NCBI GenBank assembly: GCA_963995525.1
Contig: OZ023216.1
Location: forward strand, 37,296,908 to 37,360,907
Direction of reading: 5' to 3'
DNA length: 64,000 nucleotides
From: Escarpia spicata
Taxonomy: Eukaryota > Annelida > Polychaeta > Sabellida > Siboglinidae
Below the pieces are notes generated by a model that saw nothing but the letters and a program-made list of their open reading frames with translations, was not told where the DNA came from and did not search any database. Of the stretch, positions 40,101 through 50,720 are shown piece after piece (within the stretch, counting starts at the first letter, position 1; every line of letters starts with the position of its first letter). A program made the position numbers and the translations under genes.

Positions 40101-42559
40101 GACTGATACAGGATATGTACCGGGGGTGTGAAACAAAGGTGCGCAGTGTGGCTGGTGAAAGCAGCAACTTTGGTGTAGAGGTTGGGTTGCACCAAGGATC
40201 TGCGTTGAGTCCATACCTGTTCCTCATATTGATGGACGTCTTGACGGAGAAGGTGAGAAAAGATGCACCAGAATTAATGATGTTTGCAGATGACATTGTG
40301 CTGTGTGGAGGAAAGGAGGTAGACATGACAGAGTACTTGGAGATGTGGAGGAAGGCACTGGAAGAGAGAGGAATGAAGGTTAGTCGACCGAAAACCCAAT
40401 TCATCGACTTCATTTTCGAACAGAATGAGGAGAAAGACAGACCAACTGTAAAGATACTGGGAGACGAGCTGGAAAAAGTGACATACTTCAAATATCTAGG
40501 GTCAGTCGTGGAAGAGACAGGAGGCATGGAAACGGAGATCAAACAGAGAGTGATGCAGCTTGGAGAAATTTGAAGAAATGCAGTGGAGTGTTGTGCGACA
40601 GGAAGATGCCAGTGAAGTTGAAGGGGAAGATCTATAAAACAGTAGTCAGGCCAGCAATGCTTTGAAGGACAAGAAGCAAGGATAGAGATGAATGAGATGA
40701 GGATGCTGAGGTGGATGTGTGGAGTAACAAAGAAAGATAAGATCGGTAACGAGTATATTAGAGGAGCAACGAGAGTGGCACAAGCATCCAAAAGATAAGA
40801 GAGAAACGACTGAAATGATATGGGCATGTGATGAGAAGGGAAGAGGAGCACATAGTGAGAAGAGTGCTAAATGCAGAGAATACCAGGGAGAAGAAGGAGA
40901 GGACGACCGAAGACCAGATGGAAAGACACATGCAGAAGAAACATGGAAATCGTGGGTCTGAGGGCAGATGTGGTGATGGACACGGCGACACGGAGAAAGA
41001 AAATTACAAATCACACCGACGACCCCAGATGACGGGAAAAGTCAGAGAAGAAATAAAATTTTAATACGGTGAAATTGCGTTGCCGCGAAGACACGCTGGC
41101 GCAAATAGTCGCGTTACGTACGGCAATTATTATATGCTGGGTACGAAACGTTGGTTTTTATTTTTGTAGCTTATCATGCAAATGTGCCATGTTATATTAT
41201 TAATCACATGTATTTTTACGAACCTGATTATTCATAGCTGAGTTTGTCAAAAAACAAGTTTTTGTTCGGCAATGTTTTCACCACGGAGCGCTCCCTTTAC
41301 CGAGCCTCGGTTTCGCTGTTTCAAATATAGATAGATATAGGCGGTAGCACGAGATGTTAGTACGGCGGCTTTTGACGTATGCTGAAATTGCCTATAATGG
41401 GTGGCTTTGTTCTCCGTCACCCGGAATCAGCCAGGGATCGTAATTATTGTCAGGCAGTTCGCTGAATTAGTTGTACGCCTACTTATGTTTTGTTTGAGCG
41501 TGGGAACTAGGGACTTCAAAAGTATTTTAGGGTATGGACGCGTGCTTAGGCAATGAGTATCAATTATAGTCATATACTATTAGGCAATAGCGGCTGTTTA
41601 GTATCAGAATGTTGTCTTTACAATTGTTATGCAAACATTTTGGTGGCGCAACTTTTTAGACAAATTAGCGGCCATTATTTCACGCAATAGCGCGTTTATC
41701 AATTTCCCACTCTCCAAACAGCCACTCCTTTCCGGTTGCGAGCTCCTTTCAATGTCAACACTCTTGGAGGGAGCTCGCGACCGGAAGAGAGCCTCTGCTT
41801 AGAGGTTGCCGATTTCCGTGTACAGTAGTCAGTGTAGTCAACCCTTAGAGTGTAGCTACTGCTATCGACCCTTAGCGAGTAGTCGCTACTGCCGGTGCGA
41901 TATTGTAAATGGACCCCTATGGTAAATGGACCGGAGACACTATTACCACGGGGTTTTATATGGACCCCTTGTGAAAAATGGAACTATTTGCGTTTTTAGT
42001 GATTTAAAAATAAGAAACATGGTTTGCTGATATGTAGACATTAAAAATGTACCATTCTGAAAGGCAAAACTGTTGCAACGAAATTGTCAAAACAATGTTA
42101 ACAACCGTAAAAGATACTAAATCGACCATTGTTGATTTATATCAGTAAGGTTTGAGCACATTTTTGCATAGCTTTGTGTTTTGTTATAGCACGTGCACAA
42201 ATGAACCACTTCTAACTCACTCAACACTTTGAAAAGTAATTCTTACATTGCTGGGGTTCATATTCCACGGCGTGGTAACTGGACCCCCCGGTCCATACAC
42301 AAAGGGGTTCAGTTCTCAACATCACACAGGCAGTGATCATGCTATATAAGTTTCAAACAATCTGTAATTTAAGCGCAAGCTTAATTGAAAGTTTTACTTC
42401 GGCGTTTAGAAAATACGACGACCGGATATGATCAAATTTGCTCACCTCGTATCGTTCAGTGATCATCGCCAGCGCGATGTCGCGCACCTGTAGAACAGGC
42501 GGACTCGGAACCAGACATCCGGAAACTCTATCATGTCTCATCAGTTCCACACCGGCGTC
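34995..42559 (-). CDS. LRRK/ROCO-type protein, C-terminal beta-propeller exons, partial
   Basis: Four - strand exons join in frame: 42559-42446 (38 codons, phase 0), 37661-37459, 36596-36431 and 35684-34995 (ending in TAG). All have GT-AG borders. The joined segments contain propeller-blade motifs: RLYVCLASGQLAIY, DLWIGCGG joined to SIVVVSTRTLLIEH across the exon boundary, QVWCVSHKSSHVVEFD and DTLWIGRRCGDIVVVNV. These correspond to the WD40-like C-terminal domain of LRRK kinases (pattern LWIGTxxGxIxxxD). The last exon carries a low-complexity Asp/Asn/Ser/Thr insert at about 35430-35620. The kinase, ROC and LRR regions are not in the window, so 5' exons must lie beyond 42559 or outside it; I found none between 42.6 and 64 kb. 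LRRK1 is more likely than LRRK2 by feel only. An RTE-like LINE occupies the 37662-42445 intron. Confidence 0.6.
36993..37204. mobile_element. palindromic MITE with 65-bp arms and an (AT)n loop
   Basis: The left arm 36993-37056 starts ACCAAAACATCGTCATTTTA. It pairs with the right arm 37139-37204 ending TAAAAATGACGATGTTTTGGT. The loop is largely an AT microsatellite (37057-37125). This is a typical foldback element in the LRRK-like gene intron. Confidence 0.8.
37842..41064 (+). mobile_element. RTE/BovB-like LINE, near full length, inactive
   Basis: The 5' part (about 37842-37980) has two imperfect ~75-bp repeats (CGGGCAG...AGAAGGACAACTC...), then GGCAGGAAGGGCATCCGGC, resembling 5' regions of RTE-type LINEs. 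The endonuclease region begins around 38250 with VQETKWKG (~38337) and AGDLNGHVGRD (~38640), but has stops and frameshifts. A basic linker (38980-39500) leads to the reverse transcriptase (39497-40573). The frame then breaks, and a degraded C-terminus ends near 41045, followed by AATAAAATTTTAATA. It lies in an intron of the - strand LRRK-like gene, antisense to it. RTE/BovB-like is judged from the endonuclease-RT layout. Confidence 0.8.
39497..40573 (+). pseudogene. LINE reverse transcriptase domain, truncated ORF
   Basis: This is an open stretch of about 358 codons in the RTE-like element. RT blocks occur in order: KRGKTVGADEIPSE, ILVPIFKGKGD, NYRGIKLL, GFMPGRSTTYA, VVFIDLEKAYDRVP (40006-40040), LHQGSALSPYLFLILMD and the catalytic FADDIVL (40282-40302). 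A KYLGSVV motif follows near the end. The catalytic Asp residues (FIDL and FADD) are intact, so this part is only moderately old. The open stretch is closed at 40571 by TGA where the family continues with the thumb/C-terminal region, so the protein as it stands is truncated. Confidence 0.88.
41415..41485 (+). repeat. dispersed repeat copy 2 (GGCAGTTCGCTGAA family)
   Basis: GGAATCAGCCAGGGATCGTA followed by AATTATT and GGCAGTTCGCTGAATTAGTT is the same block as 10240-10310 and 58410-58485. Confidence 0.55.
41907..42315. mobile_element. MITE with imperfect GGACC/GGTCC-rich terminal inverted repeats
   Basis: Left sequence AAATGGACCCCTATGGTAAATGGACCGG...ATTACCACGGGG...TATGGACCCC pairs imperfectly with the reverse complement of 42255-42315 (GAACCCCTTTGTGTATGGACCGG...TTACCACGCCGTGG). 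The interior is AT-rich and non-coding. No target duplication was resolved. Confidence 0.55.
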
Positions 42560-43320
42560 CTGCAAACAAATCACGTGACTTAACAGCTGTGATGACGTCA
42601 CCGGTGGCATGCTTGTTATAATACGTACACACTATAACTATTATGGTTTACACAGCAACATATTGCCATTGCAAGCAACGACTGGGAACAGCCGCCAGTT
42701 CGTCGTCGTAACTGCAGACTGACATTTTGGTGGGAAATTATAAAATATCTTGATATGTTTAGTAATAATTTGGAAAAGGCGACTATGTTTTAAAGATGAC
42801 GTAGGACACCACGCGAACCCCCAGTGCACAAGAATGGAGGGACGTGATCTGATAGTTACTCTCCAGGTACTGCAGTTAACTGTAGTCAGCGCTGTATTGA
42901 ACCGCCTGATGTAAATGTAATGGGATGCTAGAATCAACCTCCATACAGGTTGTGGTCCAGTGCAATATATCAAGAACAGTTTCAAGTACAAGTATTTAAG
43001 GTCAAGCAAAACAGTCTAGGTATTTTGAAACATAGTCTTATTCTGCCCATTATGCAGAGTTACAATTAAGTGCAATACATCCAATACGACCCGAAATGCT
43101 CCGCGCAGACCAAGCTTCCGCTGTCTGACAGACCGTCCCCGGAAGTGGACTGCAAAGCAACTGCTTCTTGCCAGTATGCAGAACTGTGTTATACTAGCTG
43201 CACTGGATTTACATGTAAGCCTAATCTAGGTTTACGATCAAGGTTTTGCCTTTGAATAGTGCGCTAGACATCATAGCTTTCGTCACATCCGGCACAAAAC
43301 TTATCACGTGATGGCAATTG
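42560..43320. other. no gene recognised
   Basis: This lies upstream (in - strand terms) of the last visible LRRK-like exon and is presumably intron of that gene. Frames present (for example 42641-43009) show no domain. Confidence 0.35.
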
Positions 43321-43321
43321 C

Positions 43322-43410
43322 TAAGCTGCTTGACCGAGGGACGCGACCGTGGTGGAGCGGTATCTATTGCGTCGAGCCGTCAGTCGAGGGGACCGGGGTT
43401 CGAGTGCTAC
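43322..43410 (+). repeat. possible tRNA-derived SINE head
   Basis: GTGGTGGAGCGGTATC resembles a degenerate A box and GGGGTTCGAGTGC a B box about 40 bp later, the spacing of an RNA polymerase III internal promoter. No cloverleaf could be drawn convincingly, so a real tRNA gene is unlikely. Confidence 0.35.
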
Positions 43411-43689
43411 TACAGCTGCACCGTGTTACCTCTCCTATTATACACATGGCTGTTCGGAGTCCAAAGTCACAAGTCACTGTCCCGACCATGGTTACACCAT
43501 TGTTTCACAATATCCAGGGCTGCCTACCTAACAAAAAAACAATTTCCGTAATGTCTAATGCCTCCCCCATCGTACCCCGCCCCACTCACTGGTCCACAAG
43601 GCTGCCAATCAAACCTTTCTCTGAAGTAGATACAGTGACAAGCCCAGCCTGTTCAGGTGCCTGGGAATCCAGGAAGTTACTAAATTAAT

Positions 43690-44800
43690 CATCAAAAGTA
43701 GATATACTTTGTTTCAACATGTTGTGTTGCTACACTGTAACGTCTGTCGGCAGTTAAGGTAATCGGTTAGCACTTCAAAGGGATGATTGTTTTGCAACAT
43801 CCAATAAGTTACATTGTGTTAATTACAGCTGTCAAAGTGCATGCAAGGCCAGACATGCCCAAGTGGTTACGTTTGTAGAATATCACCATGAGTAAGACAG
43901 CGTCAGTGAATAGCGAATAATCATCCAACGAGCTTCTAAATTTACAACACACAGCAGGAAACATTATAATTATTACTAACAGTCAATGACAAAGTTAAAT
44001 TACTGTATTCAAATAAAAAAGCTTTGAATAACAATATTATAGTTTTCTGTTGTATTAGAACAATTATAATACTTATTTTATATTCTTCGAAGACATTTAA
44101 AAATTATTTTCATAATTTTCAGAAAACCATAACTATTTAACATAATGTTATGGTTCTACCTAACGTCATCTTAAAGGAAATAAAAATAAGGCATTAGCTA
44201 AAATCCTTTTTCCATGTGTACACAAAGTTTAACATTGTATCTAACATTTGACAACATTAAACAAATACAGAAAAATACATTGTAGCATAAATTCGATTTT
44301 AAGCCCGTCTGGGAAGCGATTCCCGAGGAAAATAAAATGTTAATGAGCTAGGCGATCACGTGGTATCGTGACGTCACTTATGACACACACTCGCATTAGG
44401 CCGACCCTTTCCATGCATTCAGAGCATGTTTACAAGGATAGCTTTTGGGTCGAAACGAGCGGCAGAATGAGTTTTTGTGCAAAATTCCGACGTAATACAA
44501 ACACTAGTCATCATAGAGGAACAAACATTTATCTTACGGTTCCACATGAATCGAATTTTATTCAAAACAACGAATGCGAATGGGCCTACAAGTCGACTAG
44601 GTTTCGCCGAGCTTGGGCTCGTTTTCAAAATCATTAATCGAATGCAACCAACGGGAGATAATCTACACCAATAAACATACATAGCAAACATATATTGTAT
44701 CCAGCTACATAAAGTAACGTGTATAATCTCATCATATCACTAGAATATCGATATATGAAGGAGTTGTACAATTTATCATAACAACTTAAATCAGTCAGAG
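43690..44800. other. no gene recognised
   Basis: AT-rich sequence with short frames only; no exon, RNA gene or well-defined repeat was identified. Confidence 0.4.
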
Positions 44801-44807
44801 AGTTTCC

Positions 44808-44885
44808 GCTAGCTCAGTGGGTAGGCGCGTTGGATATTTGTCATTTATTTTACAATCGGGCGACGCCGGTTCAATCCTGACAGCA
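44808..44885 (+). repeat. tRNA-like sequence, probable SINE head
   Basis: CTAGCTCAGTGGGTAGGCGC is a good A box (TRGYNNAGYNGG) and CCGGTTCAATCCTG a good B box, 47 bp apart. The acceptor stem does not pair well and the sequence continues without a terminator, so a SINE or tRNA pseudogene is preferred over a functional tRNA. Confidence 0.45.
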
Positions 44886-45026
44886 TGCAAACCTTTGATT
44901 TTCTTTACACTTTTTCTGTTTATGTTTTCACGAAGTAATATAAACAAAATCATTTTATACTATAATGCACTGTTTGTAAATATTTTTTTTATTTTTGTAG
45001 TAATTATTTATTCGTCACAAAAATTT

Positions 45027-45203
45027 AAATATGGTCATTATATATAACATGTTTCTAAATTGTATTTATCCAGACAGATCTCAATCTGTTTTCACATATA
45101 TAATTACAATATATTACCGTACAATATAAATTATATATCCATTACCTTATATTTGTTTGGATAAATAAAATTTAGAAACATCGTTATATAATGACCATAT
45201 TTT
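45027..45203. mobile_element. 177-bp foldback MITE
   Basis: The left arm AAATATGGTCATTATATATA to TTTATCCAGAC (45027-45075) pairs with the right arm 45156-45203 ending ATAATGACCATATTT, with few mismatches. It is a small non-coding hairpin element with an AT-rich loop. Confidence 0.8.
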
Positions 45204-45215
45204 CATTTTTTGCTG

Positions 45216-45837
45216 TACAGGGGTGATGATCAGGCACAGTATAGCTGAACCACTCGCTGTGTCTCCTCCCTGTTCCCCGCTGTACAGGGGTGATGATGAG
45301 GCACAGTATAGCTGAACCACTCGCTGTGTCCCCTCCCTGTTCCCTGCTGTACAGGGGTGATGATCAGGCACAGTATAGCTGATAGCTGAACCACTCGCTG
45401 TGACCCCTCCCTGTTCCCTGCTGTCCAAGGGTGATGATCAGGCACAGTATAGCTGAACCACTCGCTGTGTCTCCTCCCTGTTCCCTGCTGTACAGGGGTG
45501 ATGATCAGGCACAGTATAGCTGAACCACTCGCTGTGTCTCCTCCCTGTTCCCTGCTGTACAGGGGTGATGATCAGGCACAGTATAGCTGAACCACTCGCT
45601 GTGTCTCCTCCCTGCTCCCTGCTCCCTGCTCCCTGCTCCCTGCTGTACAGGGGTGGTGATTAGGCACAATATAGCTGAACCACTCGCTGTGTCTCCTCCC
45701 TGTTCCCAGCTGTACAGGGGTGATGATCAGGCACAGCATAGCTGAGCCACTCGCTGTGTTTTTCCTTGTTCCCTGCTGTACAGGGGTGATGATCAGGCAC
45801 ATTGTAGCTGAACCACTCGCTGTGTCTTTTCTGTCCA
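45216..45837 (+). repeat. 67-bp minisatellite abutting a LINE 3' end
   Basis: About nine units begin TGTACAGGGGTGATGATCAG, continue GCACAGTATAGCTGAACCAC and end TCGCTGTGTCTCCTCCCTGT TCCCTGC. One unit has a local CTCCCTGCTCCCTGC expansion (45610-45645). On the - strand the array directly follows the degraded C-terminus of the outer LINE (45800-46210), and the first unit overlaps its end. The array therefore probably grew from LINE 3' tail sequence. Confidence 0.9.
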
Positions 45838-47130
45838 TAGTTTGCTGTCCATCGCACCCTCTCTCCATCTTTCTTCCTCCCCTGATCTTCTCATGTCTCT
45901 CCTCACGCAGTCCTCCCATCTAAGCTGTGGCTTCCTCTTTTCCTGTGTCCTTTTATGTTGTTCTCCCTCTGCTATCTTTGCAATTTTCCGGCATCCATTC
46001 TTGCCAAGTGGCCTGCCCATCTCTTCCGGCTTCTCTATAATCATCCTGTTACACTGCGTTGCATTCCAACCTCTTTTCTCAGGTCATTTGTCCTTCTTCT
46101 GTCAATTATCTTTGTTCTTGTTATTTTTCTAACCCAGCTGTTCTCACAAACTTGCAGCTTCTGTTGTTGTTGTTCTGTCAGCGCCACCGTCTCCAGACCA
46201 TATAGGCATGCCGGTGTAATAATAATAAACTTTATTTATACACCATCAAATCCGGGACTAATGACCCCCCGTTCACGGGTGTTTACAAATTGCCAATCAT
46301 ATAAGAAGCATAAAAACACTTTTAAGAGAACAAATAAGAAAATAAATTAAATTAGCAAACAATATCCTAGTATATAGTGTATGCATATATATATATAAGC
46401 CTAAGTATAGTAAAATTACGGGTAAATGCAATGATAAAATAAACGATTAGCAAAAGTGCTGAACAGCTGAACCTACTGGAAAAAATATATATATAATAAA
46501 AATATATATATAAATAAATAAAAAATAAATAAAATAAAAGCCTAATTTACATTAAATAATTTGATTAGATACTAAAATGTGACCCTGAGATAAATAAGAC
46601 TAAAAATGTATTAAAACTATATGCATGAATAAAGCAAAGGTTAAATTATGTCTGGCCATATTAGTTTGAGAACAGAAATGTCTTCAATAATTTTCCAAAC
46701 TGTCTAGTGTTCTCAATCGCGCGTAATTCCAGAGGCAGAGAGTTCCACAATGTCGGCCCAGCACATGCAAATGCCCGACGACCAAAACGTTCTAGGGTTA
46801 CGCGTGGAACATTCAAAAGCAGTGTAACACACAATCTCAGGACTTTCTCTTTCAGTTTTTTTCGAGATTTGTTCTGTCCATCATGACTCCCTCTACCTTT
46901 CTCCAAGCATTCGCACCTGCTTGTATTCGGCGTCGCACCTCCACATCTGAACGTCTATCCGCCGTAACCATTCCTCCAACCCACTCTGATGCACAACCCA
47001 CATCACTTCTGTTTTCTCCAGGCTCATTCCCAGTCCGTATTTCTTGAATATCCTGTTCCATTCCTCCAACATGTCTTGTAGCTCTTGTTTGCGTTCTGCT
47101 ACTATGGCCAGATCGTCTGCATACATAGTC
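45800..47130 (-). mobile_element. outer LINE fragment (RT YADD to C-terminus), interrupted by another LINE
   Basis: On the - strand the catalytic YADDLAIVAERKQELQ motif (about 47126-47080) is followed by GLGMSLEKTEVMWV and VRRRIQAGANAWRKVEGVM. LKEKVLRLCVT leads up to 46822. The same protein resumes at 46213 with PACLYGLETVALTEQQQQKLQV and ENSWVRKI, ending near 45800 with a basic RWEDCVRRDMR-type tail. The exact continuity on both sides of 46220-46821 shows a later insertion. Stops and a deletion before VRRR show that it is dead. It belongs to the BovB/RTE-like or a related group with endonuclease-type LINE layout. Confidence 0.8.
46220..46821 (-). mobile_element. 5'-truncated LINE nested inside the outer LINE
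   Basis: This 602-bp insertion is flanked by GTGTAA at 46214-46219 and 46822-46827 (TTACAC on the - strand), a 6-bp target duplication. On the - strand it encodes a CR1/L2-like C-terminal end (LERFGRRAFACAGPTLWN, then SLPLELR and FGKLLKTFLFSN). After an AT-rich 3' untranslated region it ends in a TTATTATTA tail. Both terminus type and truncation fit target-primed reverse transcription. Confidence 0.8.
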
Positions 47131-47323
47131 TTTCTGAGAACATCCTTCGAACCTTCTCAAATACGTCACATCTTACCGCCCGGTTATATTGCGTAACGTT
47201 GTTATATATGCCTGTTTTATCAATATTCTTACATACTATTCCCGCACGATTGCAGGAGGAGTAACCTGATAAGAGGTGGCCTATTTTACACAATTAATAA
47301 TAGTAGAAATATTCACTTATTTA

Positions 47324-47480
47324 TTATGGAGCGCGGCGTCGGACTCTCTATCGACAGAAGCCGGGTTCGAATCCCGTGCAGCCGTTTCGAAGCGTGGGTG
47401 AGTTCGTTCACTTCTCGGTGCTCAATTTCATTCAGCTGCGGTCATCACAAAAGACAACACAAATTACGAATTCCTGAAGA
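47324..47480 (+). mobile_element. tRNA-headed SINE, copy on + strand (divergent)
   Basis: GGAGCGCGGCGTCGGACTCT leads to GCCGGGTTCGAATCCCGTGC (B box), then TCGAAGCGTGGGTGAGTTCG and TTCACTTCTCGGTGCTC. This is the same order as in the - strand copies at 48541-48222 and 62858-62540, so it is one SINE family. The 3' boundary is unclear. Confidence 0.6.
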
Positions 47481-48221
47481 AATCGTGTATGAATACTACA
47501 GACTTCAAAGCAGAAACTCAGCATCGCGATGTGGCCCCTGACTGTTAAGTAAGAATCACACCCCGCGTGCCTCGGCTCAACAACGGAACCACAGGAAGGC
47601 TGCACTAGCCCGTTGTTGGATTAAGACACTTATGCAGTGGGCATTAGGAAGCACGTCTTCGCCTGCTGCGAATCTCGCCGATCTCTCCTTATCTCTCCCG
47701 CCAGATGTCCAACTCCAGCCTAGTAAATATATGCTAATCGGCAGGGGTCTACGTCATGGGGTTCCATACGTAGTGACATCACGCTATAAATAAATCAGTC
47801 TGAGTGAATTTGAAAGTGTAGATAATTTGTAGATCTAACAATGAAGTCAGTACACTGTCGTGTTAAATAATATTATACTTTTCTGTGAATAAGATTAAGA
47901 ACAACCGAGTTATAAAGGACGGATATAACACATATCAAACAGTCGTGGTTTGATACGTGTTGATACACCTTTTAGATATATGCGCGTATATATGTACACG
48001 ACGTGCGAGTGTGTGTGTGCATGCGTAAGCCTACGCGCGTGCGCGTTTGTGGAAGTGTGAGTGCGTGCATGCAATTGTGGCTACAATTTGCATATGAGTC
48101 ATGGATATTTGAATTTAGGAATGTAGGTAGTATAATTTATTTACTGGTAAATTCCGGGAGTATACATTCATATAATGCTGCCTGCGATGTGCACAATGAG
48201 CAATAATTAAAGTAAAAGGTG

Positions 48222-48541
48222 TATTCTTATATAGCGCAGTATCCAGTCTTCAGGACTGCTCAAAGCGCTTTACACTTTACTCCCTGGCAGACCTGTTCAA
48301 TCGAACACCATCTCGACTTTTCTGGGAAACATTCAGTGACGCTGCAATTAACGCGCGAAGATTACTCGTACATAAATATTCACCACTGTCTATAACCAGG
48401 TACTCATTCATACCATCGAGTGAACCGGAGCAACGTATAGTGAACGAACTTGCTCAAGGTTCGACACCGCCGCACAGGATCCGAACCCGGATTCTCTCCC
48501 GTCGAGAGTCCGAAGCTCTTACCGCTGCGCTACTGCGCTCC
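48222..48541 (-). mobile_element. tRNA-derived SINE
   Basis: Read on the - strand, the head has the A box TAGCGCAGCGGTAAGAGC and the B box GGGTTCGGATCC. A body shared with 62540-62858 follows (TCACT..ACGTTGCTCCGG, CTATAGACAGTGGTGAATAT type words). The 3' tail is GAGCAGTCCTGAAGACTGGA then TACTGCGCTATATAAG. Head, body and tail order are those of a Pol III SINE, about 320 bp. Confidence 0.85.
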
Positions 48542-48596
48542 ACAAATTCATTAAAATGAACATAATTTGACAATAATTAGTAAAGTCATTAGCTGC

Positions 48597-48760
48597 GTGT
48601 TACTCGTGCGTGTGCTCGTATGTGTGCTCGTGCGTGTTACTCGTACGTGTGCTCGTGCGTGTTACTCGTGCGTGTGCTCGTACGTGTGCTCGTGCGTGTT
48701 ACTCGTACGTGTGCTCGTACGTGTTACTCGTGCGTGTGCTCGTACGTGTGCTCGTTTGCA
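48597..48760 (+). repeat. 12-bp tandem repeat (TGCTCGTGCGTG family)
   Basis: Alternating TGCTCGTGCGTG and TACTCGTACGTG words, about 12-13 bp each, are followed downstream (48826-48910) by ACGC/ACAC microsatellite. The 268-codon frame through both starts at TTG and is a repeat by-product. Confidence 0.85.
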
Positions 48761-49373
48761 ACATGTAACCGTAACGGTACACGAAGAACGCAAGTTAATT
48801 CACTATTATCAGAACCAACCAAACGCACGCACGCACGCACGTACGCACGCACACACACCACACATACACCACACACACACCCACACCCCCCCCACACGTG
48901 TACGACTCCACCCCCACACAAATCATGTGCACTTAATTCGGTCTCAAATTTTGTACATGAGTAAGCAAATTATTGTTGACAAGATCCGAGCACTGGAAAT
49001 TAGCCATCCCCCAACACTCCAAAACAAAAATCCGACCGACCCCCAAACATGTTATGCAGCGTGCAGCAGCGCATCGACGGAGATCTGTCTAAACGTCGAC
49101 GCTACCACACAATTGGTGGTGACGTCATTGCTAATCGCTGTTATGTTTCTCGTGACAACCAGTTGTAGGCCGACTCGAGTACAACCAAAGCAATTAGGTA
49201 CGACCGTCAAAGTGGATGAATATGCTTCGTGTTGGTTCTATCTATATCCAATACAACCGACAAGGATTGTTCGCTTCAACGGAAAGAGACAAGATATCCG
49301 GTGTTCAGCTCAGGTTAACGAAGTTGCGTCTTATATGGATTGTATTGACTTCATTCAGGTTTTTTGGATGTGA

Positions 49374-49691
49374 ACATTAATGTGCTGACAGATTTGTGAT
49401 CGCCGTAAGCCTAATTTATTTTAGGACACCAATGTTCAGAGGAGAATGAACTCCTTTCGCAGGTGAGAGCACTTGGTAAATAACAACTCATCCCAACAGG
49501 GTCTTTGGGGTTGGGTGGTCCACTTGAAGATTCCTTCTATGGCTTCAACTACCACTGGTGTTAGTCGGGTATTGTTTTTTTTGATCTAAGCAAGCCAAAT
49601 GGTGATTGCCGATAATTTTTTTTAAATAAAACAAAAATCCGAAGAATTACGTGTTATATCTTTTGTTTCACACAACAAAACAGTGACGTTA
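49374..49691. other. no gene recognised
   Basis: This is unremarkable AT-rich sequence leading up to transposon B; nothing is supported here. Confidence 0.4.
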
Positions 49692-49694
49692 TTA

Positions 49695-50241
49695 TAGGCC
49701 ATGGGCCAGATATGCCCCTCGTACACCCCCCACAACTCTACAAACCCATGTTTTTTAAGCTTTGGGGACCCTTGAAGATGATTTCAAGTGGTAACAATGA
49801 AAAAGTTGGGTCTCACTACCCACTTCCAACCTATCTTGGATGGTACCCTGTAATATCGTATTTCTCATCAATGTCGCGAGGTATTTAATCACCCACACCA
49901 CAATCGTCATTGTATAGTCATTGTGTCTCAATATGTACTTGTGATATGTCAAATTGAAGGTTTTTATCTGCTGATCATTATAATAGCATTCAATATATAT
50001 TTACTATTATGGCGTGCGCCCTAATTAGCATAGAATAACTATACCCCATTCTCACTCGTGATCGCATAGATGACATCATTATTTTTGTCAAATATATAAA
50101 TTTCCTTTGATCTTATGGCCTCTTTAAGATCAAAATAATAGTAGCATCATATCTTTCATTTGATACCAGAATTGTCTTTCTGTCATTATAGATGGATCAG
50201 ATATGACGCTTCAAAGATAACCGTAGTGTCGCGGATCAAGA
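49695..50241 (+). repeat. left terminal inverted repeat of transposon B
   Basis: This arm pairs with 53688-54254. Similarity between arms is high over most of the length, with small differences near 49965-50000 and 50160-50200. Confidence 0.88.
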
Positions 50242-50720
50242 GGCGTAACCCAGGGCATTTTAATGATTACACACTGTACTCCACCAGCAGTGGATTGTTT
50301 AAAATGTAACGAAGAAGTGACTATAATATTGTTGTTTAGTAAGTAATTTACGTTCTTTCTGCAGTATCTAGGTACATGTTTGAAGCTGGAATACTAGTTT
50401 TCTTACATGTTTCATCATGGTATGCGGTGATCACAAGGTTGTATCCCATATTATATTATTTAAGTTTCATATTATATTATTTAAGTTTCAGTTGCAGCTT
50501 ATACGAATACCTCAGGTCAACTTCACATATATCGATAAGTTAAAGTGTTATTTAAATTGGATAATGATAAATTATAAGCTTTACCTGCTTTGACTTGCTG
50601 ATATTGCATACCTACCTTTGCATGTATTTACTATTAAAACGAAAACGAACAAGAGATCAAACTGTCGAACCTACTTGTATATTTCACGTAAAGGGCTTAA
50701 AATATGGATAACTTCAACTC

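Noticed and set aside
39907..40851. 314-codon - strand open frame
   Set aside because: It is antisense to the LINE reverse transcriptase and has no motif of its own.
44808..44885. A functional tRNA gene
   Set aside because: A and B boxes are present, but the acceptor stem does not pair and no anticodon arm could be drawn.
48567..49373. 268-codon + strand open frame
   Set aside because: It begins at TTG, its first half is simple repeat, and the remainder matches no domain I recognise. It is not fully excluded as a fragment, but coding evidence is absent.
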